Source: Cannabis sativa
Lineage: Eukaryota > Streptophyta > Magnoliopsida > Rosales > Cannabaceae
Length of the DNA stretch: 64,000 nucleotides
Assembly (NCBI RefSeq): GCF_029168945.1
Contig: NC_083605.1
Span: 35,167,280-35,231,279 of the forward strand
Reading direction: 5' to 3'
A program made the translations under genes and the position numbers. The notes under the pieces are model-generated. The model saw nothing but the letters and a program-made list of their open reading frames with translations, had not been told where the DNA came from and ran no database searches. Below are positions 24,929-37,601 of the stretch, in pieces. Within the stretch, counting starts at the first letter, position 1. The number at the start of each line of letters is the position of its first letter.

Positions 24929-27900
24929 CTACCTGAATAACTCAGGATGCTGGGCCCTCATATCAGATTCCAATTCCCAAGTGGCTTCCTCCACTTTACT
25001 GTTCCTCCAAAGTACCTTGACCAGTGATATGGTTTTGGTTCGGAGAACCTTTTCCTTTTTATCCAGAATTTGCACTGGTTGTTCGTCATAAGATAAATCA
25101 GGTTGCAACTCCAATGTTTCATATCTCAGAACGTGCATTGGATCAGACACATACTTCCTCAGCATAGAAACATGAAATACATTATGTACTGCTGATAATG
25201 CTGGAGGTAAGGCTAACCTATAAGCCACTTGCCCAACTCTTTCCAGAATTTCAAAAGGTCCAATAAACCTAGGGCTCAGTTTACCTTTCTTTCCAAAACG
25301 TCTGACTCCCTTCATCGGGGATACACGCAAAAAGACGTGATCACCAGGTTGGAATGTAACATCCCGTCGCTTGGGATCTGCATAACTTTTCTGCCTGCTT
25401 TGAGAAGCAAGCATTCGAGCTTTGATCTTGTCTATTGCTTCATTTGTTCTCTGGACTAATTCTGGGCCCAAGTATTTCTGTTCTCCTGTTTCGTCCCAAT
25501 GAATTGGGGAACGACATTTTCGTCCATAGAGCAGCTCATAGGGAGCCATTCCTATGGTACTTTGGTAGCTATTATTATAGGAGAATTCAATCAGAGGCAA
25601 ATACTTACTCCACGACCCTCCAAAGTCCATAACACAAGCTCGTAACAAGTCTTCAAGTATCTGGATGGTTCGTTCAGATTGACCATCTGTTTGAGGATGA
25701 AAGGCTGTGCTGAACTTCAAATTAGTCCCCATAGCCTTTTGCAAACTCATCCAAAACTTTGAGGTAAATTTAGGATCCCTATCTGAAACGATTGACTTCG
25801 GTACCCCATGAAGACGAACAATTTCTTTTACATACAAATCAGCATACTGATCCACTGAATAGGTTACCTTAACAGGTAAGAAATGTGCTGACTTTGTAAA
25901 ACGATCCACTACGACCCAGACTGAGTCGTACATTCCTGTGGTTCTGGGCAAGCCAACCACAAAGTCCATTGCAATGTCTTCCCACTTCCATTCTGGAAGT
26001 GTTAACGGTTGAAGTAACCCTGCCGGTCGCTGATGCTCGGCTTTGATTTGCTGACAGGTTAGGCATTTAGTGACATAGTCCACTACATCCCTCTTCATCC
26101 CGTACCACCAGAAATAGGGCTTCAAATCTTGATACATTTTGGTGGTTCCTGGATGTAATGAGTAAGGGGTTGTATGAGCTTCTTCTAAAATTTCTTTCTT
26201 AAGCTCAATGAAATCAGGGACGCACACCCGTGCCTTAAACAACAGCATCCCATTGTCAGCAATGGAGAAGTCCTTAGCTTTGCCTGCTAAGACATCTTCT
26301 CGAATCTTAGTCAATTCTGAATCTTCTAACTGAGCCATTCTGATTCTTTCCAACAAATCTGACTGAAGTGTCAGATTAAATAATTCCTCAGTCACCAACT
26401 CAATGTTTGCTCTAGTCATTTCTGAGGCTAGCCGAGAGGAAATCATAACCATATTGGCTATTTGATCAGGTCCCTTTCTACTTAAGGCATCAGCCACCAC
26501 ATTTGCCTTTCCAGGATGATATAAGATTTCACAGTCATAGTCTTTTACCAATTCTAACCACCTTCTCTGTCTCATATTCAAATCCTTCTGTGTGAAGAAA
26601 TATTTGAGACTCTTGTGGTCAGTATAGATCTCACACCTTTCACCATACAAGTAATGTCGCCAAATTTTCAAGGCGAACACCACTGCTGCAAGTTCTAGGT
26701 CGTGAGTTGGGTAACGCTGCTCATAATCTTTCAGTTGCCGAGAAGCATAAGCTATGACTTTATCTGCTTGCATCAACACACAGCCTAAACCCTGCCTTGA
26801 AGCGTCACAATACACCACAAATTTCTCTTGATCAGAAGGCAAGGCTAGAACAGGAGCTGTAATCAATCGTTGCTTCAGCTCTTGAAAACTCTTTTCACAC
26901 TTATCTGACCATATAAATCGCTGATTCTTCCTAGTTAACTCGGATAACGGCATTGCAATTTTGGAAAATCCTTCCACAAAACGTCGATAATAACCCGCTA
27001 AACCGAGAAAACTTCGAATTTCAGTGACTGTTTTAGGTCTAGGCCAATTCTTCACTGCTTCAATCTTTCCTGGATCAACCATGATTCCATCTTTTCCAAC
27101 AATATGCCCCAGAAAAGACACTTGCGACAGCCAAAACTCGCACTTTTTGAACTTTGCATAGAGTTTATGATCTCTAAGTCGCTGCAGAACCATTCGAAGA
27201 TGTTGCTCATGCTCTGCTTCTGACCGAGAGTACACAAGAATATCATCGATAAATACAATTACAAAATTATCGAGGAAATCCTTGAATACCCTATTCATGA
27301 GATCCATAAAAGCTGCCGGAGCATTTGTTAACCCAAAAGACATAACCAGGAATTCATAGTGACCATACCTGGTTCGAAAAGCTGTTTTCGGGATATCCTC
27401 TTCTCGAATTCTCAATTGATGATACCCAGACCTCAAGTCAATTTTAGAGAATACAGTCTTCCCCTGGAGTTGGTCAAACAAATCGTCAATTCTGGGCAGA
27501 GGATATTTATTTTTGATGGTTAACTTATTCAGCTCCCGGTAATCGATACACATCCGAAGAGTTCCATCTTTCTTCTTCACAAATAACACAGGGGCTCCCC
27601 AAGGTGACACACTAGGCCGAGTGAACCCTAGATCCAACATCCCTTGGAGTTGTATCTTCAGTTCTTTTAATTCAGCAGGTGCCATTCGGTAGGGTGCTTT
27701 TGAAACAGGTTCTGCCCCAGGGATTAAATCGATGATAAAATCTATCTCACGCTGAGGTGGTAATCCCGGCAATTCCTCTGGAAATACATCCAGGAATTCC
27801 TTAACCACATTAACTTCTTCTGGCCCAAGTAACACAGGTTTACTGGAATCCACTACCACTGCGAGAAATCCAACACATCCATCTCGTAATAAATCCCTAG

Positions 27901-29548
27901 CTTTCAATGCTGAGATTCTAGGGACACGAGAACCTTGAACCGAACCAACAAAAACAAATGGTTCCTCATTTTCTGGTTCAAAAGTCACCATTTTCCGTTT
28001 ACAATCAATACTAGCAGAGTATTTGGACAGAAAGTCCATACCAAGTATAATATCGAATTCGGCCAATGGTAACTCCACGAGATCAGCATTCAACTCTCTA
28101 TCATCAATTCTAATTATTACTGATCTAATCCACTTTCTTGAAATAATCAATTCCCCATTAGGCAACAGGGTTCCAAACCCCGTCTCGAGAATCTCACTAG
28201 GTCTAACAAACTGATCTAAAAGTCTTGATGATACATAAGACCGAGTAGCACCCGAATCAAATAAAACAGTATAAACAAAACCATTGATTAGAAGCTGACC
28301 TGCAACTACTGAAGGACTGGCAGCAGCATCTGCCTGAGTAATAGCAAAGACACGTGCAGGGGCAGGTACAGGTCTGACCTCAGGCTTTGGTTCCTCTTTC
28401 TTCAGCTGAGGACAGTCTTTCCTGAGATGTCCCACCGAACCACACTGAAAACAGGCTCTCCGGTTACAAACCCCGGGATGATGCTTTTTGCAACGCGGGC
28501 ACTCAGGATAAGAATAAGTCTGACGTCCTCCTCTATTCTGGTTTCCTCGAAACCTTTTACCTTGCCCTGAACTTCCCGATGATGGAAAAGTTCTTTTCTT
28601 CTGTTCAAAGGTAGAACCCCCACTTTCTTTCTCAGGACCCGACATAGGGAGAGTAGTAGCTCCACCAACACCAGAAGGCTCTCGAGTTTCTTGTAAAAAT
28701 CTAACTGCTCCTTCAGCTCGAAGAGCCTTATCAACCATTTCAGCATAGGTTGTGGTATCACTTGTTGTAATAACCAAGTCATGTCTGATTTTGGCATTCA
28801 GCCCAGCCAAATACTTTTCTTTCTTGCTGAAATCTGTTGGTACAATTCCGGAGGCCAACTTGGCCAAGCGGTCAAACTTGGTAGTATACTCGGTCACTGA
28901 CATACTCTCACTTTGTACCAACTCAATAAATTCCTTCCGCTTTGCACTGCGGACCGCCTCATTGTAATACTTGGCATTAAACAATTCTCGAAACTCTTCC
29001 CAGGTCATTCTAGTTACATCTCTGGTGAGGGATACCATTTCCCACCAGATCAGGGCATCCTCTTGAAATTGGAACGTGGCACACGCCACTCTATCATTTC
29101 CAGCCACTCCCATAAAGTTCAGTATTTTCTCAATAACGGTCAACCACTGCTCAGCTTTTACCACATCAGGGCCTCCCAGAAATATAGGAGGCGCTTGCTT
29201 TCTAAACCTCTCATACAAGGGCTCCATGCGGTTACCAGCAACATGTTGCTCAGCTGGCACCGGAGGGGCTGCAGGAACTGCAACAGCCGGTTGCAGGGGA
29301 GGCTCAACAGGGGCATCCCGTTGCCTGAGTCGCCGAATCTCTTCTTCTTGCTGCTCAATTCTAGTTTGCATCTCAGCAAACCTTTGTTCCCAATCAACAG
29401 GGGCCTGAGGTGGATTCTCCTGTCCACCTCTCGGGACTCGACCGCGGCCTCTACCGCGTCCACGGGGGTTTTGGGGATTTCTACCACCCCGACCACCTCC
29501 GGTCTCAACCAACTCACCCTGCCTTCTAACGTTTCGCTGGTCGTCCAT
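24929..29548 (-). CDS. Gag-Pol polyprotein, Ty3/gypsy chromovirus (1539 aa)
   Basis: One open frame on the minus strand. It has an Arg/Gly-rich N-terminus, an acidic coiled-coil-like stretch (about 55-78), a gag domain (about 105-285), and a CCHC knuckle [14 protein letters not shown] (366-379). The protease has DSGAT (D431). Reverse transcriptase has FIDD (about 766-769), followed by RNase H and integrase with an H2C2 finger and a D,D,E core ([14 protein letters not shown]). The C-terminal chromodomain-like tail contains VKVLWRN..EATWELE. No stop or frameshift is seen, so it may be functional. The sequence is clearly related to, but much diverged from, the polyprotein at 15244-19881; the reverse transcriptase core is the most similar part. 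Confidence 0.93.
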   Translation of the reverse strand: MDDQRNVRRQGELVETGGGRGGRNPQNPRGRGRGRGRVPRGGQENPPQAPVDWEQRFAEMQTRIEQQEEEIRRLRQRDAPVEPPLQPAVAVPAAPPVPAEQHVAGNRMEPLYERFRKQAPPIFLGGPDVVKAEQWLTVIEKILNFMGVAGNDRVACATFQFQEDALIWWEMVSLTRDVTRMTWEEFRELFNAKYYNEAVRSAKRKEFIELVQSESMSVTEYTTKFDRLAKLASGIVPTDFSKKEKYLAGLNAKIRHDLVITTSDTTTYAEMVDKALRAEGAVRFLQETREPSGVGGATTLPMSGPEKESGGSTFEQKKRTFPSSGSSGQGKRFRGNQNRGGRQTYSYPECPRCKKHHPGVCNRRACFQCGSVGHLRKDCPQLKKEEPKPEVRPVPAPARVFAITQADAAASPSVVAGQLLINGFVYTVLFDSGATRSYVSSRLLDQFVRPSEILETGFGTLLPNGELIISRKWIRSVIIRIDDRELNADLVELPLAEFDIILGMDFLSKYSASIDCKRKMVTFEPENEEPFVFVGSVQGSRVPRISALKARDLLRDGCVGFLAVVVDSSKPVLLGPEEVNVVKEFLDVFPEELPGLPPQREIDFIIDLIPGAEPVSKAPYRMAPAELKELKIQLQGMLDLGFTRPSVSPWGAPVLFVKKKDGTLRMCIDYRELNKLTIKNKYPLPRIDDLFDQLQGKTVFSKIDLRSGYHQLRIREEDIPKTAFRTRYGHYEFLVMSFGLTNAPAAFMDLMNRVFKDFLDNFVIVFIDDILVYSRSEAEHEQHLRMVLQRLRDHKLYAKFKKCEFWLSQVSFLGHIVGKDGIMVDPGKIEAVKNWPRPKTVTEIRSFLGLAGYYRRFVEGFSKIAMPLSELTRKNQRFIWSDKCEKSFQELKQRLITAPVLALPSDQEKFVVYCDASRQGLGCVLMQADKVIAYASRQLKDYEQRYPTHDLELAAVVFALKIWRHYLYGERCEIYTDHKSLKYFFTQKDLNMRQRRWLELVKDYDCEILYHPGKANVVADALSRKGPDQIANMVMISSRLASEMTRANIELVTEELFNLTLQSDLLERIRMAQLEDSELTKIREDVLAGKAKDFSIADNGMLLFKARVCVPDFIELKKEILEEAHTTPYSLHPGTTKMYQDLKPYFWWYGMKRDVVDYVTKCLTCQQIKAEHQRPAGLLQPLTLPEWKWEDIAMDFVVGLPRTTGMYDSVWVVVDRFTKSAHFLPVKVTYSVDQYADLYVKEIVRLHGVPKSIVSDRDPKFTSKFWMSLQKAMGTNLKFSTAFHPQTDGQSERTIQILEDLLRACVMDFGGSWSKYLPLIEFSYNNSYQSTIGMAPYELLYGRKCRSPIHWDETGEQKYLGPELVQRTNEAIDKIKARMLASQSRQKSYADPKRRDVTFQPGDHVFLRVSPMKGVRRFGKKGKLSPRFIGPFEILERVGQVAYRLALPPALSAVHNVFHVSMLRKYVSDPMHVLRYETLELQPDLSYDEQPVQILDKKEKVLRTKTISLVKVLWRNSKVEEATWELESDMRAQHPELFR

Positions 29549-29761
29549 TATTTAGGACTTAGCCTGCGAACCCACAAGGCACGTAGGTTAGACAGTGGTC
29601 AAATATTTCAGGACCGCAATTAATATTTATTTAATCATATATACAACACCACATATCTTAAAACAGTTTGCAAAAAGAAATAAAGCTTACGGAACCGTGA
29701 GTTGAACTCGACACTGGCCTTGATTGTACATATCTTGACGGTCATCAGTGAACAACCCGGT

Positions 29762-29774
29762 GGCTCTGATACCA
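29762..29774 (-). promoter_or_regulatory. Primer-binding site (initiator-Met tRNA), minus strand
   Basis: The plus strand reads GGCTCTGATACCA, the complement of the standard TGGTATCAGAGCC site, three bases from the LTR boundary at 29778. Confidence 0.9.
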
Positions 29775-29777
29775 AAC

Positions 29778-31614
29778 TGTAACGCCCGCATTTATAATAA
29801 TAAACTCGGAAATTAATTTTAATAATTTATATATTAATAATTATATAGATTGGGATCCCAGGTATCAAAATTCAGGTTAAAAGTACTTTACTATTACATA
29901 TATACTTTTTTTTTTAAACTTTGCGGACTTGCATTTTCAAATTCAGATTCAAAATAGTAAAAGACCGAAACCCTCCGGGTCGCACTGCCGCGATATGTAC
30001 AATCATGTCGAGTTCCGCCTCACTGTTCCTCCAGCTTTGCCTTTCCTTTACCTACACAAGGTAGCAAACTGATGAGTCAACAGACTCAGTAAGATATGTA
30101 AGAAAACACGAAAGTAACACGTTGTCAGCTTTATGATCAAGCTGCCCTGAGCTTAACAACGAAGCTCCCCAGATGGTTAAGAACGTTCTTAAGGGTAGTA
30201 CGACTACTATACCACATGCACTAAAGTACCAACTTTGTACTTGTGTTGGTAGAGTCCTAACTGTACTCCCGAGAATTTACTAAGTGTTGTACCACGATCA
30301 CGACGTACCCTAAGTACTCGTGATGGTAACACCGTAATTTTATTAACATCCAAAGCAAGCATAAACATTTATATATATATATATATATATTCTTACGCTA
30401 TCTTACCTCGTTCCGTGCTCAAGTGTGCCGGTCAGCCTGAGTGGAAGTGCAGCTCGACGTATAACAGGGCCCTAAATCATATGTTCAAAAACTGATGAGA
30501 GACTCGCTAACACACTTATCGGGAATATAAAATGCAAACTAAGCTTAACCCTATCGATGAAAAGGATGCTAATACCCTAAATTACATAAAAACGGGAAAA
30601 ACTAGGGCTCGGGAAAAAGCCCCAACGTGAGCGGTTCCCAACCGGAAGTCCGGTTCACCGGGACCAACCGGCCGACCGGTTGACACGGCCCCAGAACCGA
30701 ATTCCGGCTCGTCCTGGGAACCAAAACATCAACCCCAAAACTTCAATTCATCCCCAAATTCCACAAAAACCTCCAGAACACCTGTATACACTAAAATATA
30801 CCAGTTCCAATCAACAAAATTCAACAAATCAAACCAAATCCAAAAACACCATTGATGACCTAACTTTAAGCTTTCTAAACACTAACTTGAATAATTCATA
30901 ACCTAGGGCTTAATTCTAACTTAAAACAGTAGGAATAACTATTAATCAACTTCAACAATCAAATTCAAACTGAATAAATATACACAGCCCCTCAATTCAA
31001 CCTAAAACCACCTAGCTTAACTCAAAATTCAACTAAAACTTCAAGAAAAAGCTAAGAGGGTTACCTTGATTCAAAGTATTCAATATCTTGATGAGATTGG
31101 AAACCTTTAACAAAGAATTAATCCCCTCCTTGCTGGGATGAAGATTCGAAAGAGAGAGAGAGGAAGAATTGAGGACTTTCTTCTAAAATTTCTAATTCCC
31201 TTCACTAAAAATAGTTTGCTCAAGACTAAACCTCTAATTAAAGTGATAAATGGCTGCATCAAGAGCCTACTACAAGACAAAGCAAGGAGAAAAAGACTTA
31301 AATGCCCCTTGACCTTAATAAAATAATTATAATCCCTTAAGGGCAAAATGGTCCAATACTAATCCCCGAAAATTCTAACGCCTCTACCATTAAATGATAA
31401 AACTCCAATAATAAACTAAATTATAAAATGCAACTCTCTAGGCCCAACGTCGCTTTCCACAGCTTCCGAACACAATTAAAGAAATCAGGTAATTAAATAT
31501 AAAATAGCATAAAAACACATATGATATATAAAATATATATGCATTTCATAATTATTAATACGTAATTCTTAAATAATTAATAAGTCAAAGTATTATTCAT
31601 AGGCGGTCTTTACA
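29778..31614 (-). repeat. 5' LTR of the minus-strand chromovirus
   Basis: Same length as the other LTR and nearly identical, except for a longer TA run (about 30370-30391) and a locally diverged CCGG-rich block (about 30613-30720). Confidence 0.92.
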
Positions 31615-32119
31615 ATTTTGTTCTAAAGTGATTAGGTAGTTCAAATTTTAAAAATTCTTTTCCCTGAATTTAATTATTTTCCAAAATTTTAGAATCCCTT
31701 ATAAACATCTTCTTTTCCTTAAGAAAAGAATGTTTATTTCTGGTTCAAAATTGGAATTTTCATATTTTATTTGAATGGAAAAATCTAAATTACTAGCTTT
31801 ACCCTTAAGGCCACGACCTGAACATTCGAAAATAATTTTAGAAACTAATGATGAGAAAGTTAGGTTGTTTAACGAAAAACTTTATTGAGAGGATACTTCT
31901 ATTCGCTCTAGACATTTTATTGATGAGATTGTTAATGGAAAATACTGTTTCTTGCGAGATGCGGCATGGCTAAAACTCCTTAGTTTACATGTGTATCCTG
32001 TAGTGAGGCTATTATTTTTACCTAAAATTATTGTTGCTTTTTCCCCATGTCAATTTAATTTTGAGATCATGTCTCCAAAAGAACGTAAGTCTAAGTTACC
32101 CCAAAACCTTACTGTTCAA

Positions 32120-33511
32120 TGTTAGGTTATTTTTAGTATTAATTTTAGATTAAGTTTAGTATATTTTTAATTAAGTTTTAATCGTGTTTGGAGCATTTTT
32201 ACGCTTGTTATCTTTTATTTTTACAGATTTAAAATAGAAGAAGATTAGAAAAATATCAGAGAAAAAGATGGGAAAAAGATAAAAAATATCATGATATTTA
32301 AAATAGAGAAAATTGTGCAAGCTGAAACTTCAAGCCTGAATTCGACGATGTTCTGATTAGATTTTGGAAAAAGTCAAAACATAAAAGTTCTAGATCTCTC
32401 TTTTATCTTTCCGGAACATCTTGAATCGTCCAATTCTGAGCAATATTGAGAGAGTTATGGCTAAAATACTATCAGTCAACGCAGCAAAAAAATCACTTCC
32501 AACACGGGCCGCGGCATGGCTTTAGCATGCCGCGGCCCGCCTCCCTAAACAGCACAAAAATCGTATTTTTATCTCACGTGGGTGTTGGGGGTTTCCTAGT
32601 TCGAATGGGCATTTAACATGTGCGTTTTTCCATCTTTTTAGGCCCTGAATGCCTATATAAAGAGCAGAAGAGAGTTGATTTCATCAAGCAATTTCAGAGA
32701 GAAAAAAAGTGAGAGTTCAGATACAGAGTAGAGAGATCAACTGCAATACTGGAGACATACTGCTCAGGGTTTTCAGCATTCTTCTTTTCTTCTCTTCTCT
32801 ATTTTTCATCTCTTTTCTATCAGTTAATATGTGTAATTGTGCTTCAATGAACATGAATAACTAAACACTTTATTAGGGTTAGATGGATATTGTTTAACAT
32901 TGTTTTATGGTTTTAATATGATTTATTTTCCCCCTAATTTCTATGTATTTTATTCTATTTGTGCTTAATTACTTTTAATTGTCTGGCCACCAATTAACTG
33001 TTTTATGATTTTGATGCGAGATCTGAGAAGTGAGTGTCAAATATGCTATAGTAGAATAGAACTGAATTTCGATATAGGACGAGAGTACCTATATGGTTTA
33101 GATAGCTTATAGGGTTTCTGTGTTTAATGCCTGTTGCATGTTAAATTTATCACGAGAGTAGAAAGTTTACATGTAATTGAGGTTTATATATCTGAGAAGA
33201 CTATAAATTACCTTAGTAAACCTGCTATTGCATATGAATTAATATTAGGAAAATAATCATATTAGGCCATATTCAATAAAAACAATTGAAATCGACACCG
33301 TAGTTTATTAACTATCAATTTTCTCGAATCGTTGCTTCCAACTATTTTTCTTATACTTCATTGTTTTTTTTCCTATCTTTTATTTAATCAAATAGAAGTA
33401 AAAATTTAATTTTAATGTACTTAACTACACTCCCTGTGGGATCGACCTCACTCCTAGTGAGTCTACTACTTGAAACAATACGTACACTTGCGTGTGCTAA
33501 ATATCGCAACA
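32120..33511 (+). repeat. 5' LTR of the Athila/Tat-like element
   Basis: Starts TGTTAGG and ends CGCAACA. TATA box TATATAA at 32654-32660. A GC-rich perfect hairpin (32505-32539) lies about 115 bp upstream of the TATA box. Confidence 0.9.
32505..32539. repeat. GC-rich perfect hairpin in the LTR
   Basis: 14-bp arms CGGGCCGCGGCATG (32505-32518) and CATGCCGCGGCCCG (32526-32539) with a 7-base spacer, in an otherwise AT-rich LTR. An unchanged copy is in the other LTR at 36345-36379. Confidence 0.85.
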
Positions 33512-33517
33512 AGTTTT

Positions 33518-33535
33518 TGGCGCCGTTGCCGGGGA
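33518..33535 (+). promoter_or_regulatory. Primer-binding site (tRNA-Asp type)
   Basis: TGGCGCCGTTGCCGGGGA follows the LTR end by six bases. It is the primer site characteristic of Athila and Tat-lineage Ty3/gypsy elements. Confidence 0.85.
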
Positions 33536-33712
33536 GTGATAGTTAATATTATTAAAAATTAAATTTTTTTCTAATTTGGTTTTTCTTTTTAGTTTTAGTA
33601 TTAATTTTATTTTATTTTTTTGTTTCAAATTTTTATCTTTTTAGTACTAATTTAGTTTTATTTTATTTTACTAATGTTTTATTGATGAGCTTGACCTGCA
33701 AGATAAATTCAA

Positions 33713-34662
33713 ATGCTATATCTTGAGGATTTTGCCCAACAACATAATGAACCATTCTATTCTGCTTGGAGGAGATTTAAAGAGTATGGAGAGAGATGTT
33801 ATCCCACTTTCTCAAGTGGGTGTTTTACGTGGCTCTTTTATAGTGGACTTAATAATGAAACAAGAAGTTGGGTTGATTATGGAGCAGAGGCAACTGGAGC
33901 GCCTCTATTAATGAGAGGCTATGACGTAATCGATCTATTGAATAATATGGCAGATTTTGATTATGACTGGTTTGGGATCCATCACTTCAGGGTTGGAGTC
34001 ACCAATACCCACCTTATTGCCCAAATTCATCTCAACAAACTGAAAAAGAGGAGCAACTACTAGCACTTATGCAATCACTTCCAGGAGAGATTAATCGCTT
34101 AACAGACATGGTGAGATCCTTATGTGATAATTCAGTGGCTCATGATTCAAAATGTAATAACTCCAATAATGAAAGTTACGAGAGTTATTGCTACAATGAA
34201 GAAGGGTCATTAGTTGAATACAAGGAAGACAATGAGCCTACAATTGAAGATCAAGATCCTTGTGAAGAAGAACTCATTGAATATGAAATCACAAGTGAGG
34301 GTATGAATAGCCATGTGGGGAGTGAGCAACAAGAAGAAGGGTTGTTAGATGAAAGTGTAGCTACTGTGACATTGGAGGATGAGGAAGCACATGACATCAT
34401 TGATTCGACTTCATCAATGATATTGACTAATAAACCACCAATGAATCCATGTATTTCATCAATACCATATTATATCCTCTACAAGTTACGAAAGGCTTCT
34501 CCCCAAGCATATCATCCAAAGTCTTATGTTGTTGGTGCTGACTTTGGTTCAAACTCATCGTTTGCCAAGCTTGAAGGCAGGTACAACAATAATTTTCAAG
34601 TTGTCTTGCATGACGCTTATTACGGGCGTCAACCGCTTGTTGATGTAGCGCCCAGGTAAGTT
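33713..34662 (+). pseudogene. Decayed gag remnant of the Athila/Tat-like element
   Basis: The first frame (33713-34063, 116 aa) has Athila-type gag features: ERCYPTFSSGCFTWLFYSGL and LLMRGYDVIDLLNNMADFDYDW. It ends by running out of frame near 34040. A second frame (34069-34659, 196 aa) then follows, starting with a gag-like MQSLPGEINRLTDMV and continuing in an acidic, low-complexity region rich in E and D. No zinc knuckle and no pol follow. A small deletion or insertion near 34020-34060 would explain the frame change. Confidence 0.6.
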
Positions 34663-35959
34663 TCCTTTCCTTTTTCTTTAATGTCACATTGGGGACAATG
34701 TGTCACTTTAGTTTGGGGGAAGGAGTGACTTAATTTTTATTTTGAGTTTTTTTTTTTTAAGTTTTATGTCTTTTAATTTTTAATTTTTAGTTTTTAGTTT
34801 TTATTGTTGTGAGTCAATTTTCTTAATATGAGTCAATTTGAAAGTAGGTAGATAGCATGATTTGAAAAATTAATTATTTTGAAAAATCCGTGTGCTGGGT
34901 GATATTATACTCTTGACTAATTTTAATTTTATACTTAAAAGAACATAGAATCATATTAGGTAATTTTCTAGTAATTGAATTGGTTTAGGTATGCTAATTT
35001 GATTTGTGGAAAGTTGTTTCAAAAATTCTAGAACTTGCTTTCTTGCTATTTGAGGCGAAATAATAAATTATGCATGACTAGGAAAGTGATTTAGGCAATT
35101 TTTTTGGATCGATTGTGCCTGTCAAGCCATCCTTATAATTTTATCCTAGTTACCCTTTTTGAGCCTTAACTTATTTTTTTCTACACATATTGAGCCTAAG
35201 AAAAAAGATAAACCCATGAATATCCAAAGATTTAATCCTAATTATACCATAAGTAGATCTTTAGTTTGGGGGAATTTGGATGGGAAGTTTGTTGTATGTG
35301 TGTGAAAAAAAAATGTGAAAATTGAGAGAATATAAAAAAAAATGATTGGCAACAACTTGAAGAAAGAAAAAAAAAGGAGAAAAGAAAAAAAAAAACTGAC
35401 AATCATTGTCAAATCTATAAAAAAAAGATAAATATAAAGTTGTTGCAACCTTGTTGAAAATAATAATATCTCTCATGCAATTAGAAAAAAGGGGTATTGG
35501 GATTGTGTGAAAAATATTTTGGGTGACATGATTGGAGAAGCTTATGGTATAGTAAAGCCTAAATGACCATTTCAACTACCTTTACCCTAAGCCTAACATT
35601 ACAAGCCTAGAAAGACCTTCTGATTCTTAGTTGTGCATTAATCTATATTAGTGGAGAATAGTAAGTATTGCAAGCATATGGAATTTTGGGTTAGTGGATT
35701 GATGATTGTAATTGGCATGCATAAAGTGGTTTAATTGTTAGTTAATTGCATTCTATGGTTTCATGAGCTAAATGAAAATAAATTGAAATCTGTCAAGGGT
35801 GTAATTGAACTGAAATTCTGGATTATATGTATAAGTGAAAATTTTCATAATCATGTTATTGAAGCTACTTGAAATTTACTCAGGTTTTGGAAATTGACTT
35901 GTTTAATGTTTATTTAGTGTCTTACTCGAGGACGAGTAAAAGCTTAGTTTGGGGGAATT
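34663..35959 (+). other. Non-coding 3' interior with repeated polypurine-tract-like motifs
   Basis: About 1.3 kb without genes. The motif AGTTTGGGGGAA occurs three times (34710-34721, 35263-35274, 35946-35957); the last copy abuts the 3' LTR and is the actual polypurine tract. A purine-rich A/G stretch lies at 35300-35440. Confidence 0.65.
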
Positions 35960-37351
35960 TGTTAGGTTATTTTTAGTATTAATTTTAGATTAAGTTTAGT
36001 ATATTTTTAATTAAGTTTTAATCGTGTTTGGAGCATTTTTACGCTTGTTATCTTTTATTTTTACAGATTTAAAATAGAAGAAGATTAGAAAAATATCAGA
36101 GAAAAAGATGGGAAAAAGATAAAAAATATCATGATATTTAAAATAGAGAAAATTGTGCAAGCTGAAACTTCAAGCCTGAATTCGACGATGTTCTGATTAG
36201 ATTTTGGAAAAAGTCAAAACATAAAAGTTCTAGATCTCTCTTTTATCTTTCCGGAACATCTTGAATTGTCCAATTCTGAGCAATATTGAGAGAGTTATGG
36301 CCAAAATACTATCAGTCAATGCAGCAGAAAAATCACTTCCAACACGGGCCGCGGCATGGCTTTAGCATGCCGCGGCCCGCCTCCCTAAACAGCACAAAAA
36401 TCGTATTTTTATCTCACGTGGGTGTTGGGGGTTTCCTAGTTCGAATGGGCATTTAACATGTGCGTTTTTCTATCTTTTTAGGCCCTGAATGCCTATATAA
36501 AGAGCAGAAGAGAGTTGATTTCATCAAGCAATTTCAGAGAGAAAAAAAGTGAGAGTTCAGATACAGAGTAGAGAGATCAACTGCAATACTGGAGACATAC
36601 TGCTCAGGGTTTTCAGCATTCTTCTTTTCTTCTCTTCTCTATTTTTCATCTCTTTTCTATCAGTTAATATGTGTAATTGTGCTTCAATGAACATGAATAA
36701 CTAAACACTTTATTAGGGTTAGATGGATATTGTTTAACATTGTTTTATGGTTTTAATATGATTTATTTTCCCCCTAATTTCTATGTATTTTATTCTATTT
36801 GTGCTTAATTACTTTTAATTGTCTGGCCACCAATTAACTGTTTTATGATTTTGATGCGAGATCTGAGAAGTGAGTGTCAAATATGCTATAGTAGAATAGA
36901 ACTGAATTTCGATATAGGACGAGAGTACCTATATGGTTTAGATAGCTTATAGGGTTTCTGTGTTTAATGCCTGTTGCATGTTAAATTTATCACGAGAGTA
37001 GAAAGTTTACATGTAATTGAGGTTTATATATCTGAGAAGACTATAAATTACCTTAGTAAACCTGCTATTGCATAGGAATTAATATTAGGAAAATAATCAT
37101 ATTAGGCCATATTCAATAAAAACAATTGAAATCGACACCGTAGTTTATTAACTATCAATTTTCTCGAATCGTTGCTTCCAACTATTTTTCTTATACTTCA
37201 TTGTTTTTTTTCCTATCTTTTATTTAATCAAATAGAAGTAAAAATTTAATTTTAATGTACTTAACTACACTCCCTGTGGGATCGACCTCACTCCTAGTGA
37301 GTCTACTACTTGAAACGATACGTACACTTGCGTGTGCTAAATATCGCAACA
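35960..37351 (+). repeat. 3' LTR of the Athila/Tat-like element
   Basis: Same length as the 5' LTR (offset 3840) and differing at about seven positions. TATA box at 36494-36500; hairpin at 36345-36379. Confidence 0.9.
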
Positions 37352-37601
37352 TTCAATTCGAGGCTCTACTGATTGAGTTTAGGGTTAGGTCACTTGTTAC
37401 CAACGTGGATCCCTTTTTAAAGTCCTACGGTATTAAGAACAAGAAGGGCTGTTGGAGTCATTTGGTTGAACTAGGCAAGTTCAGCTACTTTTCCCCAACT
37501 CGTTTAATGGAAGAACAAGGGGAGGGTTGCAGCACAAGTGGTTCTTCAATAATAGGCACTTGGAGCATCAAACATATAAGAGTTGGGGCCATCCTTCCCT
37601 T

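Larger units (their letters stand above)
23056..31614 (-). mobile_element. Full-length Ty3/gypsy chromovirus (Tekay/Del-like), minus strand
   Basis: An 8.56-kb element with two 1837-bp LTRs, flanked by the 5-bp duplication ATTTT (23051-23055, 31615-31619). Read on the minus strand: 5' LTR (31614-29778), primer site (29774-29762), gag-pol, polypurine tract (GGGGGGATAAT, 24903-24893), 3' LTR (24892-23056). LTR sequence differs fully from the neighbouring plus-strand chromovirus, so it is a separate family of the same clade. Equal-length, mostly identical LTRs indicate recent insertion. Confidence 0.93.
32120..37351 (+). mobile_element. Non-autonomous Athila/Tat-like LTR retrotransposon (LARD-like)
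   Basis: Two 1392-bp LTRs flank a 2.45-kb interior; the 5-bp duplication is TTCAA (32115-32119, 37352-37356). The primer site TGGCGCCGTTGCCGGGGA (33518-33535) is of the tRNA-Asp type found in Athila/Tat elements. The interior carries only a decayed gag-like frame, with no protease, reverse transcriptase or integrase. I count about seven substitutions between the LTRs, so transposition was recent and must have used proteins supplied in trans. Confidence 0.9.
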
